From CAZADA01 sp964483775 (GTDB lineage Bacteria > Pseudomonadota > Alphaproteobacteria > Caulobacterales > Maricaulaceae): a DNA stretch of 64,000 nt. This document shows, piece by piece, positions 26,432-35,035 of the stretch (position 1 is its first letter; the number at the start of each line of letters is the position of its first letter). Made by a program: the position numbers and the translations under genes. Location of the stretch: the NCBI GenBank assembly GCA_964483775.1, contig CAZADA010000001.1, positions 4,621-68,620 on the forward strand, in the 5' to 3' direction. A model generated the notes under the pieces. That model ran no database searches, was not told the DNA's origin, and was given only the letters and a program-made list of their open reading frames with translations.

Positions 26432-27409
26432 CTAAGCCGACGCCAGCATCGTCTCGCTCAACGCCCACAACCGTTCGGCCGACTCATCTGAACAGGCGTG
26501 GGCGTTCACGCCAAAATAGCGCGCCATCGGGCTGTCGAGGTCGGTGGGGGCGGCGATATCGCAGTCCTCGCAATACACGCCCGGGCGACCCAACAGGGCC
26601 ATGGCCGTCGCGGCCCAGACCGTGGTCGAAGCGCCTTGCTCAGGTGTCTTGAACCCCTGCTTGGCGAGTTCGGATGGTTCCCCATCCTCACCCAACCATC
26701 CAAGTGCGATCATTTCCTCCTTGGGCAAATGGCGTTGCAGCGGAGTGAAGATCCCGCCCGGATGGACCGAGAAGGCCAATCCGCCATCGCCGACGAGCCG
26801 CCTGGACAACGCATTGGCAAACAGCGCATTGGCCGTCTTGGACTGACCATAGGCCTGCCATTTGTCGTAGGGCGCGCGCTCATAATGCACGTCATCCCAC
26901 AAGACATCGGACATCTTGTGCGCGGTCGATGACAGCGCGACCACCCTTGCGCCCTCGGCGCGCTGGAGCAGGGGGAAGAGGGCCTTGGTTAACGCGAAAT
27001 GCCCCATATGGTTCACGCCGAACTGGGCCTCCCAACCCGGACCGACCCGCTGCTCCGGACAGGCCATAATCCCGGCATTGTTGATCAGCAGATCAAGGCG
27101 CGACAGCGACCCGACGAGGTCGTCGGCGAAGGCGCGTATGCTCGTCAGGTCGGCCAAATCCATGGGCGCGGTTTCGATCAAGCCAGACAGTCCGCCAAGC
27201 GTTTGGCTCGCCTTGTCCAGCGAACGCACCGGCACGATGACGGTGGCGCCAGCGCCGGCGAGGCTCCGCACGACTTCCAGACCGATCCCGCTATAGCCCC
27301 CCGTGACGACGGCTGTCTTGCCCTCAAGAGTGACGCCCGCAATGACCTCCGCCGCGGTGCTCTTAGCGTGAAATGCAGACCCTGTCGGGACTTGGTCGGA
27401 AACCGCCAT
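26432..27409 (-). CDS. Short-chain dehydrogenase/reductase
   Basis: A 325-residue SDR. The cofactor site is VVTGGYSGIGLEVVRSL (T-G-x(3)-G-x-G), with an Arg soon after strand 2 (VPVRSLDKA) that suggests NADP. The NNAGIM motif is intact and the catalytic YGQSKTANALFA gives Tyr and Lys. Its long C-terminus and WWW-retinol-dehydrogenase-like layout place it near the RDH/oxidoreductase subgroup. A GGGAGC ribosome-binding site precedes the ATG. It lies downstream of an AMACR-type gene on the same strand, in a lipid/CoA gene neighbourhood; the substrate cannot be read. Confidence 0.88.
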   Translation of the reverse strand: MAVSDQVPTGSAFHAKSTAAEVIAGVTLEGKTAVVTGGYSGIGLEVVRSLAGAGATVIVPVRSLDKASQTLGGLSGLIETAPMDLADLTSIRAFADDLVGSLSRLDLLINNAGIMACPEQRVGPGWEAQFGVNHMGHFALTKALFPLLQRAEGARVVALSSTAHKMSDVLWDDVHYERAPYDKWQAYGQSKTANALFANALSRRLVGDGGLAFSVHPGGIFTPLQRHLPKEEMIALGWLGEDGEPSELAKQGFKTPEQGASTTVWAATAMALLGRPGVYCEDCDIAAPTDLDSPMARYFGVNAHACSDESAERLWALSETMLASA

Positions 27410-27502
27410 GTGATGCTCCCAAAGTTGAGGCCACAGGCCATACGCGCTCCATCGGGTCGAGCCAAGGACGAACGGCGCGCAAATGCTTTTCGCGTGCGCT
27501 CG

Positions 27503-28603
27503 CTACGTGTCCAGACAGCCCCAATCGAACAGAACCTCGTCGGTGTGCGCCCCGGGCTGAGGAGCGGATCGGACCGGCGTATGCGGCGTATCGCGAAACC
27601 GCGGCGCAGCGCCGGGCTGGCGCACGCCGTCAAAGGTGACGAACGTCTCACGCGCAACATTGTGAGGATGATCAGCGGCCTCGCGTAGGGACAGCACCGG
27701 CGCAAAACACGCCTCCGTGCCCTCCAACAGGGCGCTCCACTGCGCGCGCGTTTTGCGAGCAAACACCGCGGTGAACTTGGCGCGCATGGCGGGCCAGCGG
27801 TCTGTGTCCATGGGGTTGGCGAAGTCTTGATCGCCGGCAAGGCCGGTTTTCTCGAGCAGCACGGCGTAAAACTGCGGCTCAAGAGCGCCAATGGTGATGA
27901 ACTGACCATCCGCACACGCATAGACGTCATAAAACGGCGCTCCGCCATCAAGCAGGTTGCCGCCGCGTTGCTCACCCCACAGGCCAACATGCGACAAGTC
28001 ATGGAACAGCGCCATCAATAGCGCGCCGCCATCAGTCATGGCCGCGTCGATCACCTGGCCCTCGCCCGTGGCGCGCGCACGCAACAGCCCTGCGAGCAGG
28101 CCCACCACCAAGACCATCGCCCCTCCGCCATAGTCCCCAACCAGGTTGAGCGGCGGCGCAGGCGGCGCGTCGGGCCGGCCCATGGCGCCAAGCGCTCCGC
28201 ACAGCGCGATGTAGTTGAGATCGTGACCGGCGGCATGAGACAGCGGCCCGGTCTGGCCCCAACCGGTCATGCGTCCGTACACAAGCGCGGGATGGCGCGC
28301 CAGCGCGTCGTCCGGTCCAAGGCCCAACGATTCCATGACCCCAGGGCGGTAGCCCTCAAACAGAGCGTCGGACTTGGCGATCAGCGCCAGCGCGGTGTCG
28401 CGGCCAGCGGGGCTCTTCAAGTCGAGCGCCACAGACCGCCGGCCCCGCCCCGTCACCGGTCCCACGCCGTGCGGCGTCACGCCGGGCCGATCCACCCGCA
28501 CAACATCAGCGCCAAGGTCGGACAGCATCATGCCGCAGAACGGCCCGGGGCCGATGCTGGCGAACTCCAAAATGCGAATACCGGTGAGGGGGCGGGCGAT
28601 CAT
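27503..28603 (-). CDS. CaiB/BaiF CoA transferase, alpha-methylacyl-CoA racemase type
   Basis: A 366-residue class III CoA-transferase-family protein. The N-terminal MIARPLTGIRILEFASIGPGPF and LGADVVRVDRPG are family hallmarks. The racemase residues stand in HAAGHDLNYIALCGALG (His and neighbouring Asp) and LVGDYGGGAM (Asp), the pattern of alpha-methylacyl-CoA racemase rather than of formyl-CoA transferase. Racemases of this type epimerise 2-methyl-branched acyl-CoAs in branched-lipid or sterol degradation. AAGGAGAG precedes the ATG at 28603; longer frames upstream look unconserved. It is likely cotranscribed with the SDR. Confidence 0.9.
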   Translation of the reverse strand: MIARPLTGIRILEFASIGPGPFCGMMLSDLGADVVRVDRPGVTPHGVGPVTGRGRRSVALDLKSPAGRDTALALIAKSDALFEGYRPGVMESLGLGPDDALARHPALVYGRMTGWGQTGPLSHAAGHDLNYIALCGALGAMGRPDAPPAPPLNLVGDYGGGAMVLVVGLLAGLLRARATGEGQVIDAAMTDGGALLMALFHDLSHVGLWGEQRGGNLLDGGAPFYDVYACADGQFITIGALEPQFYAVLLEKTGLAGDQDFANPMDTDRWPAMRAKFTAVFARKTRAQWSALLEGTEACFAPVLSLREAADHPHNVARETFVTFDGVRQPGAAPRFRDTPHTPVRSAPQPGAHTDEVLFDWGCLDT

Positions 28604-28670
28604 GGGGAACTCTCCTTGCCAGTCGCTCGGGCCGCACGGGCCCAAGTCGCGCTGGTCGATCCCGCCCGGA

Positions 28671-29058
28671 TCACATGGTCAAGATGACAGATCCCGCCCG
28701 ATGACCGCCGGCGATGAGATCGTGGGCGTCAGCGCACGAGGCCAGATCCCACACCGCGGCGATGCGCAAGTCCAGCGCCCCGCGATCGAGAAAACCGGTG
28801 AGATCAGCGATGGCCAAGGCGCGCCCAGCCTTTGACAACAAAGAGACCAACCCCAGCGCCGTGCGGGATGACCTTGGGGAAGGGCGGCTCGGTGACGCCC
28901 GGTCGTCCGCCAGCGCGCGCACGAATGTCGGATGGGTTCATGCCCGAGGCGTACAGCCGGACCAAAACCTCGCCGGGCTTTGGGGGCGGCGTGGGCGGGC
29001 GTTTGAGCGTCACGACGTTCTGGGCGGGCCCAAACCGATCATAGGTGATGGCGCGCAT
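28671..29058 (-). pseudogene. Internally deleted zinc-type quinone oxidoreductase
   Basis: The N-terminal part, from ATG 29058, reads MRAITYDRFGPAQNVVTLKR and continues to PFPKVIPHG, exactly the start of an MDR-family NADPH:quinone reductase. The frame then runs into unrelated sequence and stops near 28804. A second frame ending at 28671 supplies the family's C-terminus (AIADLTGFLDRGALDLRIA to HRAGSVILTM). A normal protein has about 320-330 residues; here only about 60 and 55 are left, joined out of frame near 28840-28860. So roughly 200 codons, including the Rossmann domain, are gone. It sits 8 bases after the GST gene and was presumably its operon partner. Confidence 0.82.
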
Positions 29059-29066
29059 GGCCTCGC

Positions 29067-29783
29067 TCAGCTCTTCACGTCGGAAGCAAACCGCGCGGCG
29101 TTTTCTTGAGCAAAGTTGCTGTCCGTCACAGTCGCATCCCAGAATTGGGGGTTGGCCTTGGGAATGGTGAGCGCCTTTTGCACCGCCGGACGAGCATCGA
29201 TCCGATCGAACCACGCCTTGAGATGGTCAAGCCCATCGACCGACACCTTGGCCCAGACATGGGCGCGCGCCCAGGGAAACATCATCATGTCCGCGATGGT
29301 GTAGTGATCCGCCGCCAACCACGCACGCCCTTCAAGGCGCGTGTTCAGCACCTCCAGGAGCCGCCGCGATTCCGTAACGTAGCGAGTGATGGAAAACGGC
29401 TCCTCATGGCCGTTGGGGGCCGCGATGTGCTGGAAGTACATGGCTTGGCCCATCATTGGGCCGACATGGCCGACTTGGAACAGCAGCCACTGCATGACTT
29501 CAGACCGCTTCACGCGATCCTCTGGTAGGAACTGTCCGTATTTCTCAGCCAAATGCCAGAGGATGGCGCCCGATACGAAGATGGCGCGGTTCTCGGATCG
29601 GTCGAAGATCGTGGGAATTTTGCCGTTAGGATTGAGCGCCAAGTAATCCGGCGCCTTTTGTTCCTGCTGGGCGAAATTGATGAAGGTGAGCTCGTAGGGA
29701 ACACCTGCCTCTTCCAAGAAAATCACCGGCTTGTAACCGTTCATGGTGGCCGCGGTGTAGAGGTGAATGTCGGGCTGGGACAT
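29067..29783 (-). CDS. Glutathione S-transferase family protein
   Basis: A 238-residue GST. The thioredoxin-fold N-terminal domain (1-80) includes IHLYTAATMNGYKPVIFLEE and the cis-Pro/Ser glutathione site NPNGKIPTIFDRSENRAIFVSGAI; the helical domain follows with AWLAADHYTIADMMMFPWAR. The pattern is that of the YghU/Ure2p-like (nu) branch. GGAG lies about 9 bases before the ATG at 29783. It is divergent from an HxlR regulator with a shared dyad operator between them, so thiol- or electrophile-responsive expression is plausible. Confidence 0.9.
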   Translation of the reverse strand: MSQPDIHLYTAATMNGYKPVIFLEEAGVPYELTFINFAQQEQKAPDYLALNPNGKIPTIFDRSENRAIFVSGAILWHLAEKYGQFLPEDRVKRSEVMQWLLFQVGHVGPMMGQAMYFQHIAAPNGHEEPFSITRYVTESRRLLEVLNTRLEGRAWLAADHYTIADMMMFPWARAHVWAKVSVDGLDHLKAWFDRIDARPAVQKALTIPKANPQFWDATVTDSNFAQENAARFASDVKS

Positions 29784-29889
29784 GGCCGTGCTCCAAAGCG
29801 CGTGTGGCAGGTTGGCGCCGCGGGTGAGGCCGCAGCGGGAATTGACGACGACGTCCATCGGACTAAGGTGCGCAGGACAGGAAAATCAA

Positions 29890-29912
29890 CCAGTATACTT
29901 TTTGTAACCTGG
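29890..29912. promoter_or_regulatory. Dyad operator in the GST/hxlR divergent promoter
   Basis: CCAGTATAC (29890-29898), TTTTT, and GTAACCTGG (29904-29912) are inverted repeats matching in seven of nine positions. The centre has the TAC-N5-GTA form seen in operators of HxlR/MarR-like repressors. The palindromic GTATAC gives a TATACT -10-like element on both strands, so one protein bound here could block both genes. Confidence 0.55.
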
Positions 29913-29932
29913 CTCGACGAAGGGACCACCCC

Positions 29933-30310
29933 ATGCGCGCGAAGGTGATGGAAGACCGTCAAGGCCGGCGGCGCGTCGAGAATGTGTGCCGCGAGCCCTG
30001 CGCCATCGAGCGCGGCATGCGGATCATCGGCGGCAAATGGACCGGCTCGATCCTTTGGCATTTGAAAGATGAGCCGGTCCGCTTCAACGATCTTGCCCGT
30101 CTCGTCGGCGGCGCGAGCAAGAAGATGATTGCCGAGCGGCTGCGGCGTTTGGAGGGCCAGGGTTTGGTAAGCCGCCGGGTGATCGAAACGTCGCCCGTTT
30201 CGGTTGAGTACGCCCTGACGCCTTTTGGCGAAACCGCGCTGGGGTTCCTGAGCGATCTGCGCCGCTGGAGCGAGAGTTTGCCCGATGCGGTTGGTCGCGA
30301 TCAGGCCTAG
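29933..30310 (+). CDS. HxlR family transcriptional regulator
   Basis: A 125-residue winged-helix regulator. CREPCAIERGMRIIGGKWTGSILWHLKDEPVRFNDLARLVGGASKKM matches the HxlR signature: a Cys near the N-terminus, then G-G-K-W, then R-F-x-x-L-x-x-x-I-x-x-I-x. It ends in VSVEYALTPFGETALGFL, the typical wing and C-terminal helix. A Cys pair at about 19 and 23 could sense oxidants or electrophiles as in YodB-like members. It is divergent from GST over a dyad site, so it probably controls that gene and itself. Confidence 0.9.
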   Translation: MRAKVMEDRQGRRRVENVCREPCAIERGMRIIGGKWTGSILWHLKDEPVRFNDLARLVGGASKKMIAERLRRLEGQGLVSRRVIETSPVSVEYALTPFGETALGFLSDLRRWSESLPDAVGRDQA

Positions 30311-30651
30311 CCGCGACCAAACGCGTGGTGTCCAAGCTTATCCCGATCGCGCGCCAAGAACCCCATCGCGCACCCGTGCGCGATCGCTGCAGCCGCCGAT
30401 CTGTTGGCGCCAAACGCTCCAGGAGCGGATTGACCAAGCGCTAGACGATCTCTCCAAAAGCTCCCGGCGCGAACCGACCACGCGCTGGGCGCACTCGGCC
30501 AAGGGGCCAGACACGTATGGACCAAGGCTCGACGCCGTCGTCCAAACGCCGCCCATCCTCGTGACGCGGCCGCCCCGTCCAAGGCGCTGCGACGCCCCGT
30601 GCCGACCGCCCGCTTGACATGCAACTCACTTTGAATTGAATTCAATTCAGT
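30311..30651. other. 341-base intergenic region, no gene seen
   Basis: No frame here has a credible start, family or codon pattern. It contains a short GC-rich inverted repeat near 30370-30385 (GCGCA / TGCGC) and, at its right end, the TTGACA-like promoter and the 18-base palindrome of the next gene. Confidence 0.5.
30614..30649 (+). promoter_or_regulatory. Promoter and perfect 18-bp palindromic operator of the TetR gene
   Basis: TTGACA at 30614-30619 is a perfect -35 element. TGAATTGAATTCAATTCA at 30632-30649 is a perfect palindrome covering the -10 region and ending two bases before the ATG at 30652. A TetR homodimer bound there would block its own transcription; the message would be nearly leaderless. 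Confidence 0.68.
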
Positions 30652-31245
30652 ATGAAAAGTGCGATGGCGGAAAGCACGGCGGAACGATTGATCACAGCGG
30701 CCGAGGTCGAGCTGATCGCCCATGGAGGGCGGTTGGAGATGACGGCCGTGGCCAAGCGCGCCGGCGCCTCGGTCGGGCTCGCCTATCACCATTTTGGATC
30801 CAAGACGGGGTTGGTGGCGGCCGTGGTGGAGCGGTTCTACGAGCCCTTGCGCGCGGTGATGATGGGCCCAAGCGGCGGTGATCGCGACAGCTGGTCGCGC
30901 ACCGAACGCCAGCGGTTCGCGCGTATGGTGGACCATTATTTCGACCATCCGCTGGCGCCTTTGCTGGTCGGCCGTCTGGCCCGCGAGCCGGAAGTGTTCG
31001 ACATGGAGCGCGAGCATCTCGATCGGCTGATGGAGGAGGGCGCGCGCAATCTCGCCCGCGCGCAACAGCGCGGCATTCTCAGCGCCGCCTTTGATCCCGA
31101 TGTCGCCATCGCGCTGGTGATCGGCGGCTGTCAGCAGGCGCTCTACCGCGCGCTCCACCAAGACCCGCGGCCCGACCGCGCAGAACTGATGGACAAATTG
31201 TGGGTCCTACTCGAGGGCGCCGTGCGCCCAGCAACCACCCGCTGA
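30652..31245 (+). CDS. TetR/AcrR family regulator
   Basis: A 197-residue repressor. The N-terminal helix-turn-helix is MTAVAKRAGASVGLAYHHFGSKTGLVAAVV (about 28-57), with the canonical Y-x-H-F-x-x-K end. The rest is the usual all-helical ligand domain. An ATG at 30664 would remove four residues; 30652 is favoured by distance to the -35 element. It precedes a crotonase gene by 26 bases on the same strand and so is likely cotranscribed with it. Its effector is probably an acyl-CoA or related lipid, an inference from context. Confidence 0.92.
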   Translation: MKSAMAESTAERLITAAEVELIAHGGRLEMTAVAKRAGASVGLAYHHFGSKTGLVAAVVERFYEPLRAVMMGPSGGDRDSWSRTERQRFARMVDHYFDHPLAPLLVGRLAREPEVFDMEREHLDRLMEEGARNLARAQQRGILSAAFDPDVAIALVIGGCQQALYRALHQDPRPDRAELMDKLWVLLEGAVRPATTR

Positions 31246-31271
31246 GAACGCTCAAAACACCGGAGGAAACC

Positions 31272-32126
31272 ATGGACTACACACAGATTAGCGTCGAGAA
31301 CCGCGGGCCTGTACGGATCATTCGGTTCGACCGCCCTAAGGTCATGAACTGTGTCGGTCTGACCACGCACAATGAGTTGGTTCACGCTTGGGATGCCTTT
31401 CGCGATGATGACGCGGCCTTGGTCGCGGTCATCACCGGCGCTGGCGACAAGGCGTTTTGCGCGGGCGGTGATCTGACGGGTGGTGTGAACCTGACGCCGA
31501 CGGGGGCTGATCTTGCGCGCCCGAGCGACTCTGTGATCGCCGCCCATGAGCGGGGCGCAGAGCCGGGCGTGCTCGGGCCAAGCCGGTGGACCGACATCTA
31601 CAAGCCCGTCATCGCGGCGGTGAACGGTGTGGCCTATGCGGGCGGGTTGGAATGGGCGTGCTTTGCTGACATGCGCATCGCCGAGGAACACGCCTCGTTT
31701 GGTGTGACGTGTCGGCGCTGGAACATTGGTCTTGCCGACGGCGGCACGCAGCGCCTGCCGCGCATTGTCGGCATGGGCCGGGCGATGGAGCTGATCCTCA
31801 CCGGCAAGGTGATCGACGCGGATGAGGCCATGCGCATCGGTCTCGTCAACGAGATTGTTCCCAAAGGCCAAGGGCTCGCGCGGGCGATTGAGCTCGCCGA
31901 GTTCATCGCCACGCTTCCCCAAGGCGCGATCCGCACCGACAAAGAGGCCGCCGTGCGCGGGTTCGGCCGGCCGATCGATGAAGGCCTGCGCATCGAAGCC
32001 GAATGCTTTCACCGCTCATTTTTCCATCCGGACACCGCCGAGGGCCTGCGTCAGTTTCGCGAACGCGACCACCCTGACCGCAGGACAGGTGGAGCGGCGA
32101 AAACGCCGGGCATTGTGCGTGATTGA
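31272..32126 (+). CDS. Enoyl-CoA hydratase/isomerase (crotonase) family protein
   Basis: A 284-residue crotonase. The oxyanion-hole segments are KAFCAGGDLTGG and VAYAGGLEWACFADMRIAEE. The Glu corresponding to the first catalytic residue of enoyl-CoA hydratase is present in GGLEWAC, but the second, normally in the P-E-x-x-x-G stretch, is replaced (SFGVTCRRWNIGLADGGTQRL). The reaction may therefore differ from simple hydration. GGAGG at 31262-31266 fixes the ATG at 31272. It follows the TetR gene. Confidence 0.87.
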   Translation: MDYTQISVENRGPVRIIRFDRPKVMNCVGLTTHNELVHAWDAFRDDDAALVAVITGAGDKAFCAGGDLTGGVNLTPTGADLARPSDSVIAAHERGAEPGVLGPSRWTDIYKPVIAAVNGVAYAGGLEWACFADMRIAEEHASFGVTCRRWNIGLADGGTQRLPRIVGMGRAMELILTGKVIDADEAMRIGLVNEIVPKGQGLARAIELAEFIATLPQGAIRTDKEAAVRGFGRPIDEGLRIEAECFHRSFFHPDTAEGLRQFRERDHPDRRTGGAAKTPGIVRD

Positions 32127-32159
32127 CGCTCATCTGGCGCCCACCTGGCGCCGTCGCCG

Positions 32160-32570
32160 TCAGGTCTTCGGCCACAGGACCATTTGCGTGCAGCGGAACA
32201 GGGCGATGGTCTTGCCAGTTTGACCATGGCTGACGATGGCGTCCCAAACTTGAGTTGTGCGTCCAAGGTGCGTGGGCGTCGCCTCGCCCAACACGTGACC
32301 ATCGCGCGCCGTGCCAAGGAAGTTGCTCTTCAGTTCGATGGTGGTGAACCCGATCGCGCCTTCGGGCAGGGTCACCATGGAGCCGCAGCCACACAGCGAA
32401 TCGGCGAGCCCGATGACGCTGGCGGCGTGCAAAAACCCGTTGGGCGCCAAAACCGCTTGAGTCACCTCCATACGCCCCCGTAGGCAGTCAGGCGAAGCAT
32501 CCAGGATCTCGACGCCCAGCGTGCCTGGCAACATCTCACGAGCAACGTCATTGAAGGCGGCGGCGTCCAT
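32160..32570 (-). CDS. PaaI-type hotdog thioesterase
   Basis: A 136-residue 4HBT-fold protein. LGVEILDASPDCLRGRMEVT, then APNGFLHAASVIGLADSLCGCGS, give the PaaI pattern, with the N-G-x-x-H-A helix and a catalytic Asp in the central helix (GLADS). IELKSNFLGTARDGHVLGEA follows as the long strand pair. It hydrolyses acyl- or aryl-CoA thioesters in the cytoplasm. It converges on the crotonase with 33 bases between. AAAGGGGA lies about 8 bases before the ATG. Confidence 0.88.
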   Translation of the reverse strand: MDAAAFNDVAREMLPGTLGVEILDASPDCLRGRMEVTQAVLAPNGFLHAASVIGLADSLCGCGSMVTLPEGAIGFTTIELKSNFLGTARDGHVLGEATPTHLGRTTQVWDAIVSHGQTGKTIALFRCTQMVLWPKT

Positions 32571-32654
32571 CCTCGGTCCCCTTTGTCCATACGACGATCG
32601 ATGCGGTGTAGCGTGTTTGCAGCCAGCGCAAAATTGGCCGGACGCTCCGCTGGA

Positions 32655-33050
32655 TCAGCCGACGCTGGACACCGCGACAAACACCAAAGCGGCGACGAGC
32701 GCGAGATGCTCCAAACTGGTTGTGATCTGCCGGTCGCGAGCGCTCCCGGTCTCGCGCCAAAACTGATGCGCCAGCACGGTCGCCGCCACGGTAAAACCAG
32801 CCAGGGCCAAGGCGGCCGCTGACGTGAACACGTCCACGATCAGCAACAGGGCGCACACCGCTTGGAACACGATGGTCGGCCACACCAACACCTGTGGTTT
32901 CGGCAAACCCAAGCCGGCGAACTCCTCCAGCGCCGCGCTGGGGCGCAGCCCTTTGCTGATGGCGCTATAGGCGAACGGGGCGGCGAGGGCCCAACGCAAA
33001 GCCGCTTCGGCGAAACCCAGAGCTTCGCGCCCATCATACAGGTTGATCAC
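32655..33050 (-). CDS. DoxX-like small membrane protein
   Basis: A 131-residue protein with four predicted membrane helices (about 10-29, 52-70, 72-90 and 110-129). The pattern ALRWALAAPFAYSAISKGLRPSAALEEFAGLGLPKP matches the DoxX/DoxD fold, where the first helix is followed by a G-x-x-K segment. The GTG start overlaps the MFS stop by 4 bases (GTGA), so it is translationally coupled to the upstream transporter gene. The family has no settled function; some members are linked to redox or siderophore-like pathways. Confidence 0.75.
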   Translation of the reverse strand: MINLYDGREALGFAEAALRWALAAPFAYSAISKGLRPSAALEEFAGLGLPKPQVLVWPTIVFQAVCALLLIVDVFTSAAALALAGFTVAATVLAHQFWRETGSARDRQITTSLEHLALVAALVFVAVSSVG

Positions 33051-34702
33051 GACAGGCCTCCCTCGTTGATGGCCGTCGACTTGGACACCGGCGTGGTGAC
33101 GTAGTGGCTCACGCGGGGCCCATCGGGGCCCATGTGCAGGGCGGCGATCTGGTCTTGCAGTTTGCGATCGTCTTCAGAGACCCGGTCATGGGTGCGAAGA
33201 TGGTCGAGCCAAGACGGCTCAAACCAGGTCTCAACGAAGCGATCCGGCGCGCCGGCGTCTTGCATCAACGTCCACTGGTAGCCGCCATTGCGTTGGCGAG
33301 CTGAGCGCAACTGCGTCATCATGGCGGTGAAAGCGGCCCGGTCGGCCTCGCCAACGGCGTAGATCACCTCGATACGCACCGGTCCATCGCCGGGCTCCAC
33401 CGTGTCGGATACGATCGGCTCAGGCCAGTGCGACGATGGAGCCAAGTTCAAGCCGGCCCCGCCGCCAAGCTTGACGCCGAATGTGAGCAGCGCAAACGCG
33501 ATCGCGCCCGCCGCAGCCACCAACAACGCCGTTTCAATGCCAAGGGCCGTTGCAGTCTGGCCCCACACCAGGCTGCCGGCCGCCATGGCGCCAAAGAACA
33601 CGGTCAAGAAGACCGCCAAACCGCGAGCGCGCACCCAGTCTGGCAGAGCGGTTTGCGCTGAAACGTGCAGGCTGGAAAGCACGGCGATCCAAGACAGACC
33701 GGCCATCGCGCAAACCGCGGCGGCGGCGAAGGCGTTGGGACCGATGGCCAAGACCGCCAAAACAACCGCCGTGCCCAACGTGCCGGCGAAGACCGTGCCG
33801 TGTGCGCCCAGGCGTGCGCGAATGGGCGGCAGGACAAACGCTCCGCTGACCGCGCCCGCCCCGACGCTGGCCAGCAAAACGCCATACAGCGTCGGGCCGC
33901 CCTCCAAGACCTGTCGAGCGATCAAAGGCAGCAGCGCCCAGAACGCACTGGCGAACACGAAGAACGCGCCCGCGCGGACCAAAGTGGCGCGCATGGGCTG
34001 TGAGTTCATGGTGTAGCGCACGCCCGCTCGCACCGCGCCCAGAATGTGCTCAGGGGGCAGGGCGCGAGCCGGGTTTGGCGCTGGCGGCGGGCGCCACCAG
34101 ACGAGCGCAGCCATGATGAAGATGATCGACACCGCGTTGAGGGCGAACGGCGAGGCGAGCCCAACACTGACAATCAACACCCCTGCCAGAGCGGGCCCGA
34201 TGGCGCGGCTCACATTGATGCCGACCGAATTGAGCGCAATCGCGCTTGGCAGGTCTTTGCGTTCGACGAGCTTGGGCACAATGGCCTGCCAGGCCGGCGC
34301 CATAAACGCCGCGCCAGCGCCCATCAGGAATGTGAACGCCAGCAACAACAGCGGCGTCATCGCGTTGAGCGCAACCAAGATCGCCAAGGCGGACGCCGTC
34401 AGCAACATGAACACGTTGACCCAAATCAGCATCAGGCGGCGGTCGACGATATCCGCGATGGCGCCGGCGATCAGAGCAAACATGAACACCGGCAGCGTCG
34501 TGGCGGCCTGCACCGCTGCGACGATGATCGGCGAGGGGCTCAACTCGGTCATCAACCATCCTGCGCCCACATCGTGCATCCATGTGCCGATGTTGGAGAT
34601 CACGGTGGCGGTCCACAACACCGTGAACGCGGTGGAGCGGAAGGGCGACCAGGCGGATGCATCCGCGGGTGTGGTCCCGCGATTGGGCTGTGTCTCAGTC
34701 AT
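33047..34702 (-). CDS. MFS_3-type exporter with C-terminal ABM-like domain
   Basis: A 551-residue major-facilitator protein of the EntS-like (transmembrane secretion effector) group. Twelve membrane helices fill about residues 20-415, starting with FTVLWTATVISNIGTWMHDVGAGWLM, which is the family signature (F-x-x-L-W-x-x-x-x-x-S-x-x-G-x-W-x-x-x-x-A). A cytoplasmic dimeric alpha-beta-barrel-like tail of about 100 residues follows (RIEVIYAVGEADRAAFTAMM to HVTTP), which is characteristic of this subfamily. Such exporters secrete siderophores or other small molecules. It is coupled to the DoxX-like gene downstream. Confidence 0.87.
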   Translation of the reverse strand: MTETQPNRGTTPADASAWSPFRSTAFTVLWTATVISNIGTWMHDVGAGWLMTELSPSPIIVAAVQAATTLPVFMFALIAGAIADIVDRRLMLIWVNVFMLLTASALAILVALNAMTPLLLLAFTFLMGAGAAFMAPAWQAIVPKLVERKDLPSAIALNSVGINVSRAIGPALAGVLIVSVGLASPFALNAVSIIFIMAALVWWRPPPAPNPARALPPEHILGAVRAGVRYTMNSQPMRATLVRAGAFFVFASAFWALLPLIARQVLEGGPTLYGVLLASVGAGAVSGAFVLPPIRARLGAHGTVFAGTLGTAVVLAVLAIGPNAFAAAAVCAMAGLSWIAVLSSLHVSAQTALPDWVRARGLAVFLTVFFGAMAAGSLVWGQTATALGIETALLVAAAGAIAFALLTFGVKLGGGAGLNLAPSSHWPEPIVSDTVEPGDGPVRIEVIYAVGEADRAAFTAMMTQLRSARQRNGGYQWTLMQDAGAPDRFVETWFEPSWLDHLRTHDRVSEDDRKLQDQIAALHMGPDGPRVSHYVTTPVSKSTAINEGGLS

Positions 34703-34725
34703 GGGGTCCTCGTGGGGCGCGACGG

Positions 34726-35025
34726 TCAGCTCGCGATGACGTCCGCCCAGTCAGGGTGTTTGGCGGCCTCGGCTTTGAAGAAGGGGCACAGCGGGATGAT
34801 CAATTTGCCCTCAGTGCGCGCGTCGGCGACCAGGCGTTCGGCGAGCGCTTGTCCCACGCCCAGCCCGCGCAGCGAGTCGTCGACCACGGTGTGATCGACG
34901 ATCAGCCGGGTCTCACCGGCGCGCGAATAGGTCATTTCGCCGATGCCGTCATGGCCGGCGGCGCGGGCTTCATAGCGCCCGCCGCTGTCGGATTCGGTGC
35001 GGGTGATGGTGAGTGAATCGGACAT
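34726..35025 (-). CDS. Short GNAT acetyltransferase (YjdJ/NATD1-like)
   Basis: A 99-residue single-domain GNAT of the Acetyltransf_CG type. The acetyl-CoA loop is DSLRGLGVGQALAERLVADAR (R-G-x-G-x-G/A), followed by IIPLCPFFKAEAAKHPDWADV, the conserved C-P-F-x-x-x-x-x-x-x-H-P-x-x motif of this small family. The substrate is unknown. GGAGA lies about 8 bases before the ATG. It stands between an MFS exporter and an amidohydrolase, all on the minus strand with short gaps. Confidence 0.9.
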   Translation of the reverse strand: MSDSLTITRTESDSGGRYEARAAGHDGIGEMTYSRAGETRLIVDHTVVDDSLRGLGVGQALAERLVADARTEGKLIIPLCPFFKAEAAKHPDWADVIAS

Positions 35026-35035
35026 GGCGCGTCTC

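Noticed and set aside
30285..30617. Small frames between the HxlR and TetR genes
   Set aside because: No start signal, no domain and Pro/Arg-biased composition.
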